Shown here piece by piece: positions 20,308-27,996 of a DNA stretch of 33,001 bases. Position numbers and translations under genes: made by a program. Source of the stretch: a virus; the IMG/VR virus record IMGVR_UViG_3300013120_000602, positions 1 to 33,001 of that record, one strand, 5' to 3'. Under the pieces are notes generated by a model that ran no database searches, had not been told where the DNA came from, and worked only from the letters and a program-made list of their open reading frames with translations. Numbering within the stretch: the stretch's first letter is position 1; every line of letters begins with the position of its first letter.

Positions 20308-23103
20308 ATGGGGATTAAAACACTACAAAAAAATAAGGAAGCTCTAAAAAAATATTATCCTGAAATTTACAAATGGCTAGAAGAAGCGGAAACAGTAGAT
20401 TGGATATCAACGATCAAAAGCAAAAACGGTAAGGACAATCTCTTAATTAAACATGGATCTAAATCAGAACCTGCTTATAACATGGAAGATCCTCTTGAAG
20501 AAATCATTAAATCTACTGAGAATCTAAATCTTTATAAAGAAGACGCAACTGTAATTGTAGGCAGTGGCCTGGGATACACTCTCAAAGAAGTTCTTAAAAG
20601 AGTAGAAAAAGGACATCGAGTGGTCTTGGTTGAACCCGTAGCCCAAATGTTTTATCTTACTTTGGTTAAATTTGATCTAACTAGATATTTAGAAGATGGG
20701 ACATTAATAATAGCTACCAACGGAACCAACGAAGAAATTTCAGAGATAATAAGTGTTTTAGATACAACCTCTATTATTGGTGCTTGGAGTATCCTATTTG
20801 AAAAGTATACCAGAAAGAGACTTGATGAATATAATGCTTTAACTCAACATGTTTTGGATACTATCAATCAAACACAATGTAATGTAGGTACTGTAATGGG
20901 AGCTGGACATGAAATTGCTGATAATGATATAACCAGTTTACCCTATGTAATAAAATATCGGGGAGTAGTTGAATTAAAAGATTTATTTAAAGATAAACCT
21001 GCTGTATTGGTTAGTACCGGACCATCTTTACAAAAAAATATTCATGAGATCAAACAAATTCAGGACAAAGTAATCATTATAGCTGTAGCTCAAGCTTTAA
21101 GACCTTTATTAGCTCATGATATTACTCCTGATTTCATTTGTAGTGTAGATTTTGGATTAGTTAATATGATACATTTAGAAGGACTGATGGATTCAACAGT
21201 TCCTTTAGTTACCATAAATAGAACATATGCACCTCTTATAATGCAATATCAAGGACCTAAATTTATAGCCGTGTCTCCTTCTCCTGGTTTTGAACATACT
21301 GTAGTAGGTTTACTTCAAGATAGAGGATCAATTGAACAAGGGGGCAGTGTTAGTCATCTTTGTTTAGGTTTAGGTCATCATATGGGTTGCAATCCAATCA
21401 TACTTACTGGACAAGACTTAGCCTATGAAAAAGACCAATCACACATCCCCTTAGCTGATTCTATGGGAAAAATAAAAGTTAATGAAAACAACACACTTTC
21501 TTGGGATGTTGGAGATCCCAGAAGTACCGTATCCTCTAAAACTAAAGGAGTTCATCAAATGGGACTGGCTTATAAAGTTCCGGGCTATTTTGGAAAATCA
21601 GTTCCTACAAATTCTGGATTGATGTGTTTTATTACTTCTTTTGTTCATATAATTAAAAAATTTGAAGATACAGAAATTATTAATGCAACTGAAGGTGGGG
21701 CATTTATCAAAGGAGCAAAACATCAATTGTTATTGGATTATTTTAATTCTCAAGAAAGAGAAGTAATTGATAAGAGTATCTTAGAACCTTTGCTGTCTTT
21801 ACGTCCAGATGCTGATAAAGAAATTAAAAAAGCTGTAAATCCTATTGAAAATGATATCAAAACATTAAATAAAATAAGAAGAGAGTGTAAGACAGGTCTT
21901 GAGTTAAATAAAAAAGTAAAAACAATAGTCAAAAAGAAAAAAGGCAAATGGAAAAACAGTGAAAAAAAATATCTTTCAGATGTCTTACATAAAAATTGGA
22001 AACATTCAAATGAAGCTCACAAATTAGCCAAAAAGAATTCTTTGATTACTCTTGCTATTTTTAATGCCACCAGAACTATAGCTGGAAGAAAATTAAATGT
22101 AAAAAAGAAAGTAAGACACTTGTTTCAAAACAAAGAAGATTTTGAAACTCGATTAGATAGTAATGTTTTAATTCTAACAGCCGCATTAAAAGCAGCAAAT
22201 AACCTAAAAAAATCTTATACCACCACTCTAAAAATCCTTAAAAAATACAATAAAACAAAAGATGTATCATTATTAACTGTTGAACCTAATTATAGACTTA
22301 ATCTAGATGATGCTGAAACGTATTTTGAAAATGGTAATTTTGCCCATCCTTTACTTGATGCTAGAAAAGCGATAAAAGAAATCACTAAAAAATTGGAGAA
22401 TTTGATCCCTTCTATTAAAAAATGTGAATTAGAACAACAACTCAAACAAATCCAAAAGATAGAAGAAAAAGCCTTGAAGATGAGAGATGAATCTATCAAA
22501 AAAGCCAAAGAAATTGACAAAGAATATCTTGCAAAATTATTAAAATATAATGAATTAATTAAAGACAGTAGAGATATTGGAAGAGAAAAGAAAGAATTTG
22601 AAGAACCACTGAAAAAAATTAAAGAGGCTATAGAATTACTCCCTGATAAAATTGAAGCTCGATGGGGTCTTGCCACTACTTATCATCATATCAAAAAATA
22701 TAAAGAATCCATAGAAGTTTATGAGAAATTAGTAAAAGATTTTCCTGATAAATATGTTTTTCAATTTGAACTTGGGCAGGTTAAATTAATAAATGGAGAA
22801 GTTGATTCTGGATTAAATATTATTAAAAATGTTATGGGAAAAACCAAAGCTTTTGATTCTTTCTTTGCTCACATAGCTCTATTACAACATAATATCAAAC
22901 AATATGACAAATCTTTAATTGCTTGTGATGAGTATTTAAAAACCTATCCTGTAGATGCTGAAATTTGGAAATTAAAAGGAGATTGTTGTAAGATGTTAAA
23001 TGACAAAGAAAATGCTGAGATTTGCTTTAAAGAAGTGAAAAAATTAAAAACAACCAAAAAATTTGCCAATCTTTTTGAAAACATAAAAGAAGAACAGAAA
23101 TAA
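20308..23103 (+). CDS. MptE-like/Maf motility-accessory-type glycosyltransferase with C-terminal TPRs
   Basis: 931 residues. N-terminal segment with VIVGSGLGYTLKEVLK (about 80-95) and VLVEPV. The central DUF115/MptE-like domain spans about 205-430: DKPAVLVSTGPSLQKNI, DITPDFICSVDFG, PGFEHTVVG, GGSVSHLCLGLGHHMGCNPIILTGQDLAY. This is the fold of Maf flagellin glycosyltransferases, which move nonulosonic acid from CMP to Ser/Thr. Residues about 480-760 are Lys/Glu-rich helices. From about 765 there are TPR-like repeats (WGLATTYHHIKKYKESIEVYEKL, VFQFELGQVK) that could bind acceptor protein. Together with the NeuB-like and cytidylyltransferase genes it suggests protein glycosylation. The acceptor is unknown. 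Confidence 0.85.
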   Translation: MGIKTLQKNKEALKKYYPEIYKWLEEAETVDWISTIKSKNGKDNLLIKHGSKSEPAYNMEDPLEEIIKSTENLNLYKEDATVIVGSGLGYTLKEVLKRVEKGHRVVLVEPVAQMFYLTLVKFDLTRYLEDGTLIIATNGTNEEISEIISVLDTTSIIGAWSILFEKYTRKRLDEYNALTQHVLDTINQTQCNVGTVMGAGHEIADNDITSLPYVIKYRGVVELKDLFKDKPAVLVSTGPSLQKNIHEIKQIQDKVIIIAVAQALRPLLAHDITPDFICSVDFGLVNMIHLEGLMDSTVPLVTINRTYAPLIMQYQGPKFIAVSPSPGFEHTVVGLLQDRGSIEQGGSVSHLCLGLGHHMGCNPIILTGQDLAYEKDQSHIPLADSMGKIKVNENNTLSWDVGDPRSTVSSKTKGVHQMGLAYKVPGYFGKSVPTNSGLMCFITSFVHIIKKFEDTEIINATEGGAFIKGAKHQLLLDYFNSQEREVIDKSILEPLLSLRPDADKEIKKAVNPIENDIKTLNKIRRECKTGLELNKKVKTIVKKKKGKWKNSEKKYLSDVLHKNWKHSNEAHKLAKKNSLITLAIFNATRTIAGRKLNVKKKVRHLFQNKEDFETRLDSNVLILTAALKAANNLKKSYTTTLKILKKYNKTKDVSLLTVEPNYRLNLDDAETYFENGNFAHPLLDARKAIKEITKKLENLIPSIKKCELEQQLKQIQKIEEKALKMRDESIKKAKEIDKEYLAKLLKYNELIKDSRDIGREKKEFEEPLKKIKEAIELLPDKIEARWGLATTYHHIKKYKESIEVYEKLVKDFPDKYVFQFELGQVKLINGEVDSGLNIIKNVMGKTKAFDSFFAHIALLQHNIKQYDKSLIACDEYLKTYPVDAEIWKLKGDCCKMLNDKENAEICFKEVKKLKTTKKFANLFENIKEEQK

Positions 23104-23136
23104 TTTTATATATGATGATAGAAAAGGAGATTATTA

Positions 23137-23370
23137 ATGTACAACCCCCAAAAAGAAACACTTTTATTTTATAAAAATGATATAAAAAATCTTATAGAAT
23201 GTCTCTTGTATTGTATACTTAGTACTCTATTATTTTATTGTGCGTCATCTCATCTTATAATAATTTCTTTAATATGTGTAATATTAATTATTATCTCAAT
23301 TTTTCAAAGAATTTTTCAATACAATAAATTAAAGGAGAAAAGATATGAAATTGAAAATAGAAAAAGTTGA
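23137..23370 (+). CDS. small two-helix membrane protein
   Basis: 77 residues, RBS AAAAGGAG. Two hydrophobic segments at about 20-38 (LIECLLYCILSTLLFYCAS) and 40-57 (LIIISLICVILIIISIF), with basic ends. No family recognised. Overlaps the next gene by 26 bases. Confidence 0.6.
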   Translation: MYNPQKETLLFYKNDIKNLIECLLYCILSTLLFYCASSHLIIISLICVILIIISIFQRIFQYNKLKEKRYEIENRKS

Positions 23371-23545
23371 AATTGCAAAATTGCATTTAGAAAAAAATGA
23401 TGTTATAGTTTTAAAAATTAAAGGAGAAGCAGCTTCTAAAGAATTAGAAGAAATAATAATAAAAGCAAAACCATACTTTCCAAATAATAAAGTAATAGCA
23501 TTAAATAACAATATAGACATAGAAGTTGTTAAACAAGAGAACTAA
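23345..23545 (+). CDS. small hypothetical protein (66 residues)
   Basis: AAAGGAGAAAAGAT precedes ATG 23345. Alternating strands and one helix (KLKIEKVEIAKLHLEKNDVIVLKIKG, then KELEEIIIKAKPYF) suggest a compact alpha/beta fold. Last gene of the rightward block, before converging terminators. Function unknown. Confidence 0.6.
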   Translation: MKLKIEKVEIAKLHLEKNDVIVLKIKGEAASKELEEIIIKAKPYFPNNKVIALNNNIDIEVVKQEN

Positions 23546-23552
23546 AGATTAT

Positions 23553-23650
23553 TATCGAGGTCTTATTCTCTTCTTTCCTCGATAGCAACCTAAAAAAAGA
23601 ATGGGAGATAATTTTTTCCTAATTTAGAATTATTTCCCATTCTAAGGTTG
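23553..23650. terminator. two hairpins between converging gene blocks (bidirectional terminator)
   Basis: Hairpin 1: TATCGAGG 23553-23560 with CCTCGATA 23577-23584. Hairpin 2: CAACCT 23586-23591 with AGGTTG 23645-23650, enclosing AGAATGGGA 23598-23606 with TCCCATTCT 23635-23643, plus further AATT pairing. A-runs on the left flank and inside the second hairpin, and an A-run at 23661, would act as T-runs for leftward transcripts. The rest of the gap to 23783 is AT-rich with nothing else recognised. Confidence 0.7.
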
Positions 23651-23783
23651 TTTGAGACCTAAAAAAACTAAAATATCTTCTCAGAGGCTAAATAAGCCAA
23701 TGAAATTTTAAAATAATGTTTTATATCACTATAGATTTGTTTATCCCTATATAATCAATTCTGAGAGTTCAATTTTTATACAA

Positions 23784-24296
23784 TTACCTTAATTTAAATT
23801 TTTTATTCATCATATCATCAATTTCTAATAAATTATAATATGATCCTACAGAACCAGCTTTATTTTGACAATGAACACAATCCTCAAAAACATATCCTGA
23901 ATAAATTTTATTGTTTAGACAGGCTTGATAATAAAGAAAATATCCTTTATGATTTCTATCCCAGATTGCTTTTCCTTCTTCAAGAACAAAACAATCAACA
24001 GCCTGATCATGTTGATGCCAAGAAAATCCTGGAATAGCATTTGTAGCCCATCGTCCATGTTGAGGACCTACCAAATCTAAAACTTCGGATAGATAGAAAC
24101 ATTTAGAATCTTTTAGATATTGAATTTTTCGTTTTACCTCTTTTCCCTTTCTCGACTGTCTCCATAATCTTGCCTGAGTGTAGATATTCCTTCTGGTTGA
24201 ATATGGAACTAAAACATGCCCCTTATCTTTAACTTCTTTAAGAACATTTTCAAATTTTTCTTTAAAATCTTTATCTAAAACTTTCAGATCTCTCAT
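23784..24296 (-). CDS. M15-family peptidase endolysin (VanY / L-Ala-D-Glu peptidase type)
   Basis: 170 residues. Zinc-site motif SWHQHDQAVDCF (His94, Asp101) matches the SxHxxGxAxD motif with the usual Gly replaced by Asp. A later EDCVHCQ (His142) fits the third ligand position (DxPHFQ in phage peptidases). The upstream segment YTQARLWRQSRKG fits the 'tQ.Ly.qGR' segment. The enzyme would cut peptidoglycan stem peptides at lysis. Its start overlaps the stop of the membrane-protein gene at 24293, forming a lysis pair at the end of the tail operon. Confidence 0.85.
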   Translation of the reverse strand: MRDLKVLDKDFKEKFENVLKEVKDKGHVLVPYSTRRNIYTQARLWRQSRKGKEVKRKIQYLKDSKCFYLSEVLDLVGPQHGRWATNAIPGFSWHQHDQAVDCFVLEEGKAIWDRNHKGYFLYYQACLNNKIYSGYVFEDCVHCQNKAGSVGSYYNLLEIDDMMNKKFKLR

Positions 24297-24631
24297 TTAG
24301 ATTCTTTTAATATCTCTATCATTTCCTTTCTGAATCCATCTAATTGAACTTTCATATCATTTACAGCAGTAACTAATGGATTAAGATATAATTTTAAATT
24401 TTTCTCCTCTAATTTGGTTTCAACATTCTTCTTTAACTCTATAGTTTGATTTATCATACTTTGACAATCTTTAGTATGTTGTGCCCAAATAGAATCAACC
24501 TTTCCATTTACTGCATCAATTTTAGTATTAACTGGAAAATAGATGAGTAAAAGAACCACAGCGATTATTCCTATTGATTGAGACACCAATTTCAAAACTG
24601 AATTGGTTCTGTTAACCCCATTCTCTGACAT
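24293..24631 (-). CDS. single-pass membrane protein with coiled coil, putative holin or lysis accessory
   Basis: 112 residues. Residues 15-34 form one hydrophobic helix (LVSQSIGIIAVVLLLIYFPV), followed by an about 75-residue charged helical domain with one cysteine. Its position directly before and overlapping the endolysin suggests a holin-like or Rz-like role, though the short N-terminal helix and long soluble tail are not diagnostic. Confidence 0.6.
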   Translation of the reverse strand: MSENGVNRTNSVLKLVSQSIGIIAVVLLLIYFPVNTKIDAVNGKVDSIWAQHTKDCQSMINQTIELKKNVETKLEEKNLKLYLNPLVTAVNDMKVQLDGFRKEMIEILKESK

Positions 24632-24660
24632 AGTTTACCTCCAAATAGTATTAATTTAGT

Positions 24661-24825
24661 TTATTCATCTTTCTTTCTTGAATCTTGCTCCACAATATCT
24701 TTAATCTCTTTTCCCAAAATAGCCATCAACGTCGAACCGTTCCAAAAAGTTACTTTGTCACCTTCATTATCCTGCAAAAATTTTTTCACCTGACCTAATA
24801 ACTTATCTCCTTGCTTTCTTGTCAT
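24661..24825 (-). CDS. small hypothetical protein (54 residues)
   Basis: ATG at 24825 on the minus strand, open to TAA at 24663-24661. Sequence contains TRKQGDKLLGQVKKFLQDN and KVTFWNGSTLMAILGKEI, charged and without membrane segment. It fills the gap between the fibre gene and the lysis pair, in the same orientation. Function unknown. Confidence 0.5.
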   Translation of the reverse strand: MTRKQGDKLLGQVKKFLQDNEGDKVTFWNGSTLMAILGKEIKDIVEQDSRKKDE

Positions 24826-24839
24826 ATTTTATTTTTCTC

Positions 24840-26600
24840 TTAATTATTTCTAACCATCTCAACAGAAAACATAGCTAAATTTATTGTGTCCACACCATCT
24901 ACGCAATTTCCTGTTAATTTAATAATAACCGCAGCAGTTGTGTCTATTGCAGCAGTTTCATAACCTTGTAAAGGGGTTATTCCATTCCAACCTAACCATG
25001 ATATACGCTGTGCATTTGTAGCTGTATTTACAATTTCAGCCTCCAATCGCCAATCATTTTGATCGTTAGCTGCCACATGAAATGTCCAAGAAGATGCTCC
25101 AAAATAAAATTTAATCGTTTTATTCCCAGCTACACCTGTTTTATATCCTGCTGCCTTTATTTTTATAATATTAGTATCATTCATAGTTCCCGCAGGCATA
25201 GTATAAGGGTCCATGTCTTCTTCCCCTGCTCCACCTGTACTATAACCACTAGTATCCATAGACAATAATGTTATATGTTTATTGACAGTTAAATCACCAT
25301 CAATAATTGCATTCCCACCCACATTTAATCCATTTCTTGTTCTAATATTTCTTGCTGCGACATCCTGAGTAACATTAATATTGTCTGATTCAAGACTGCC
25401 TATGCGACCTACTGTATAATCGAATTCATTGATTTCTACAACAGTCAAAGGCGGGGAAGCTCCCCCATAAGCACCAGCATAAAGATATTTTCCAGAAATA
25501 TCCAATCCTTGCACACTGAATAGATTTGTTGTATCTATTAATTGACCTGCAATAGAGGGTGCTACTGGATTTGAAATATCCACAACTGTGATTGAATCCT
25601 TGGCATTTACTGCTACATATGCTTTATCTCCTTTAACTTTTATTTGCATATTCTCACCTCCTGCAAGTTTATCTGGATCAATAACTTGCCCTAAGACAAC
25701 TGGAGTTGTAGGATCAGAAACATCTACACAAGCCACTACACCATCTAAACAAGCCACATAAGCAATGGAACCAATAACATCCACTCCCGCTGCCCCTCCC
25801 AAATTTGTACCATCTATTACTTGTCCAGATTTACTAGGAGAAGTAGGATCAGATATATCCACACAGGTAAGTGAATTACCTGCATGACAAGCTACATATG
25901 CATAATTACCTTTCACAGAAATACCAAATGGTTCCTTTAAATTTACATGATCTTGAACAGTCCCAGCGATAAAGGGATTATTCGGATCGGACACATCAAT
26001 AAGAGTTACTCTATTACCACAACCAGCAGCTCCACAAACATATTTACCAAAAACTTCTAACTCGGAAAAACCTACTTGGGTACTGTTAATAGTTCCCAAT
26101 TTAGTGGGAGAGGTTGGGTCAGATATATCTACTATTACAAATTTATAATCCAAAGGACAGACTAAACTGTAATTACCAATATATGCATATCTACCACTAA
26201 CTACTATTCCACAAGCTGCACCTAAATCACCATCAACAAGAGAACCTAACAATGCAGGTAACGTAGGTCTAGAAACATCTACACAAGATAATCTACCAAG
26301 AGAAGCTACATAAGCAATTTTACCTGCTACAGATACTCCTTGCACATCCCATGATACATCTACTGTTCCCTTTACTTCTAAAGTATCAGACACAATATTA
26401 TCATCATATATAGCATTAATAGCATTATATAATTGCTGTCTCGTATCTGTTCCTCTTGTTTGAACAGTCAATCCAGCTTGTTCAATAACATAACAAATTT
26501 CCTCTTGTACTGAATTTAGCCAATTTTCTTCTAAAGATGTTCCTGGAGGACCATTAGAAAATAAATTGTTAACATTATTAGCACCTTCTGTTCTTATCAT
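24840..26600 (-). CDS. tail fibre-like protein with LVIVD-type beta-propeller
   Basis: 586 residues from ATG 26600, which follows the stop of the upstream gene by one base and has CAGGAG as RBS; a start at 26648 would overlap that gene. Residues about 1-70 resemble a fibre attachment segment (GTSLEENWLNSVQEEICYV). From about 85 to 400 there are at least six repeats of about 45 residues built as 'G.yAYVa....l.cVDiSdPt.P...G...', the LVIVD pattern of a six- or seven-bladed propeller. The C-terminal 150 residues are beta-rich with NGLNVGGNAIIDGDLTVN, then an apparent beta-sandwich. Likely host recognition or a virion decoration. Confidence 0.78.
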   Translation of the reverse strand: MIRTEGANNVNNLFSNGPPGTSLEENWLNSVQEEICYVIEQAGLTVQTRGTDTRQQLYNAINAIYDDNIVSDTLEVKGTVDVSWDVQGVSVAGKIAYVASLGRLSCVDVSRPTLPALLGSLVDGDLGAACGIVVSGRYAYIGNYSLVCPLDYKFVIVDISDPTSPTKLGTINSTQVGFSELEVFGKYVCGAAGCGNRVTLIDVSDPNNPFIAGTVQDHVNLKEPFGISVKGNYAYVACHAGNSLTCVDISDPTSPSKSGQVIDGTNLGGAAGVDVIGSIAYVACLDGVVACVDVSDPTTPVVLGQVIDPDKLAGGENMQIKVKGDKAYVAVNAKDSITVVDISNPVAPSIAGQLIDTTNLFSVQGLDISGKYLYAGAYGGASPPLTVVEINEFDYTVGRIGSLESDNINVTQDVAARNIRTRNGLNVGGNAIIDGDLTVNKHITLLSMDTSGYSTGGAGEEDMDPYTMPAGTMNDTNIIKIKAAGYKTGVAGNKTIKFYFGASSWTFHVAANDQNDWRLEAEIVNTATNAQRISWLGWNGITPLQGYETAAIDTTAAVIIKLTGNCVDGVDTINLAMFSVEMVRNN

Positions 26601-26601
26601 A

Positions 26602-27183
26602 TTATGCTCCTGTAACTCCCCAATCTGGATCAAAGAAAAATTTACCATTCGTTATTGTAGAACCCACTCCTGCTGGCAAAACATGTCCAATTACCCTGCT
26701 CCAACCATCTGTTGTAATAGAATAAGAACCAGTTGTGGCACTTTGTAAATAGATAGGGTCTCCTATATTTCCATCCAATCTAGCAGACAAAGCATCCCAA
26801 TAAACTATTCCTCTCCTCAATATCTGAACTGTTGTAGCTGCCGATGCATATGAATCTGCTCCAATACCTAAAACAGTATTCTGAGAAAGAGTAGAAGCTG
26901 TCGCTGTTGACCATGTGTTTGAAATCGTTAAATCATATACTACACCAAAGGAGATTCTCATATCATCCCCTGCCACTTGACTATACAAATGCCATCCTCT
27001 TGTAGTCTCATCTGTGGAAATATTATCAACACTAGGTTCATTCCAAAAATCATTTGCATTAACAAATTCTGGCTGCATCACCGTAACTAAAATATCTCTT
27101 AGATCTTGTTCCGAGATCTGTCCTGTAACATTATCTGCAATCAATGCTAACAAAGCAGCTCTTGTTCTTTGTGTATCTGCCAT
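26602..27183 (-). CDS. tail fibre/adaptor protein
   Basis: 193 residues. The N-terminus TRAALLALIADNVTGQISEQDLRDILVTVM is a helical segment found at the start of many phage tail and fibre proteins. The rest is beta-rich and low in charge (STATASTLSQNTVLGIG, ATTGSYSITTDGWSRVIGHVL). It lies between the YmfQ-like baseplate protein and the propeller fibre, so it may connect the two. The stop precedes the next ATG by one base. Confidence 0.68.
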   Translation of the reverse strand: MADTQRTRAALLALIADNVTGQISEQDLRDILVTVMQPEFVNANDFWNEPSVDNISTDETTRGWHLYSQVAGDDMRISFGVVYDLTISNTWSTATASTLSQNTVLGIGADSYASAATTVQILRRGIVYWDALSARLDGNIGDPIYLQSATTGSYSITTDGWSRVIGHVLPAGVGSTITNGKFFFDPDWGVTGA

Positions 27184-27202
27184 TTTTAAATCCTTTCCTT
27201 AA

Positions 27203-27985
27203 TTATACATTTTTATTAATATTAAAGCCTGAAGAAAACCCTCTAGTAAATCCTCCTACAAAATAAGGATTTAAATCTATCCCAGGAAACACATTAAAAC
27301 CTGTTAAATTAAAACCTTTAGTAAATCCTCCCCCCCGATAAGCAGGCCATGTCACTCCATGATATCGATCAAAACCAGAACTAAATCCAGCATGTGCAAA
27401 ACCACCTTCCCATGTAGCCTTAGTTGCTTCTGGAGGCCTCGAATCAAATCCAAAACCAAATCCATTAGAAAATCCTGGACCATAATAATCAAATAAAACA
27501 AATGTCTGTGCTGGACGATGTTTTTTTATAGCACATATTAAACTAGCTAAAAAAGGAACATCTCCAGTAGTAGTATCTGCCATAGAATGATTATAGTAAA
27601 TAGCAACTGACCAATAATAAGACATTTTACGATCTCCAATACTGTCTCCACATACAGATTCTCCACAAATAAAAGCTTCTTCTTCTGTATGTTCAAAAAT
27701 CAATATGGTATGATCTAAATCTGTTGCTATATTTTCATAATAAGAAGCATTATGTTTTCCTACTAATTTCAATTTCACATTGATCATTGTTCTACGATTA
27801 GCATCTGTAGCAGCTAATTCATCACAATCATTAGGAATATCAAAATCCCTCTCATGGTCTGATAACAATTCATCAGTTGTTAATGTATTTTTCTCTGTCA
27901 ATAATTCTCCTGCTCTATAATCCAACCGAGCTAATTCATCTGCTAAAGCTTGCAAAAATTTAGAAAGTACAGTATTAGTTGACAT
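27203..27985 (-). CDS. YmfQ/DUF2313 (Mu gp48-like) baseplate protein lacking its N-terminal motif, with Gly-Phe repeat tail
   Basis: 260 residues. Residues 1-160 follow the DUF2313 pattern: SKFLQALADELARLDYRAGELL, a DFDIPNDCDEL segment, NRRTMINVKLKLVG, CGESVCGDSIGDR, and HRPAQTFVLFDY. The family normally begins with an 'LLP.G.AWpR' motif. That motif is missing here and is instead at the end of the upstream ORF (27997-29151). Residues about 165-260 are a GF-rich repeat (GFSNGFGFGF, GFSSGF, GFTKGF, GFTRGFSSGF), fibre-like. In Mu the protein sits under the baseplate wedge. RBS AAGGAAGG. Confidence 0.82.
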   Translation of the reverse strand: MSTNTVLSKFLQALADELARLDYRAGELLTEKNTLTTDELLSDHERDFDIPNDCDELAATDANRRTMINVKLKLVGKHNASYYENIATDLDHTILIFEHTEEEAFICGESVCGDSIGDRKMSYYWSVAIYYNHSMADTTTGDVPFLASLICAIKKHRPAQTFVLFDYYGPGFSNGFGFGFDSRPPEATKATWEGGFAHAGFSSGFDRYHGVTWPAYRGGGFTKGFNLTGFNVFPGIDLNPYFVGGFTRGFSSGFNINKNV

Positions 27986-27996
27986 TTAATCCTTCC

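Noticed and set aside
22290-22676. Minus-strand 128-codon ORF inside the MptE-like gene
   Set aside because: Ser/Leu/Phe-rich mirror of a Lys/Glu-rich helical region; no RBS or context for a separate gene.
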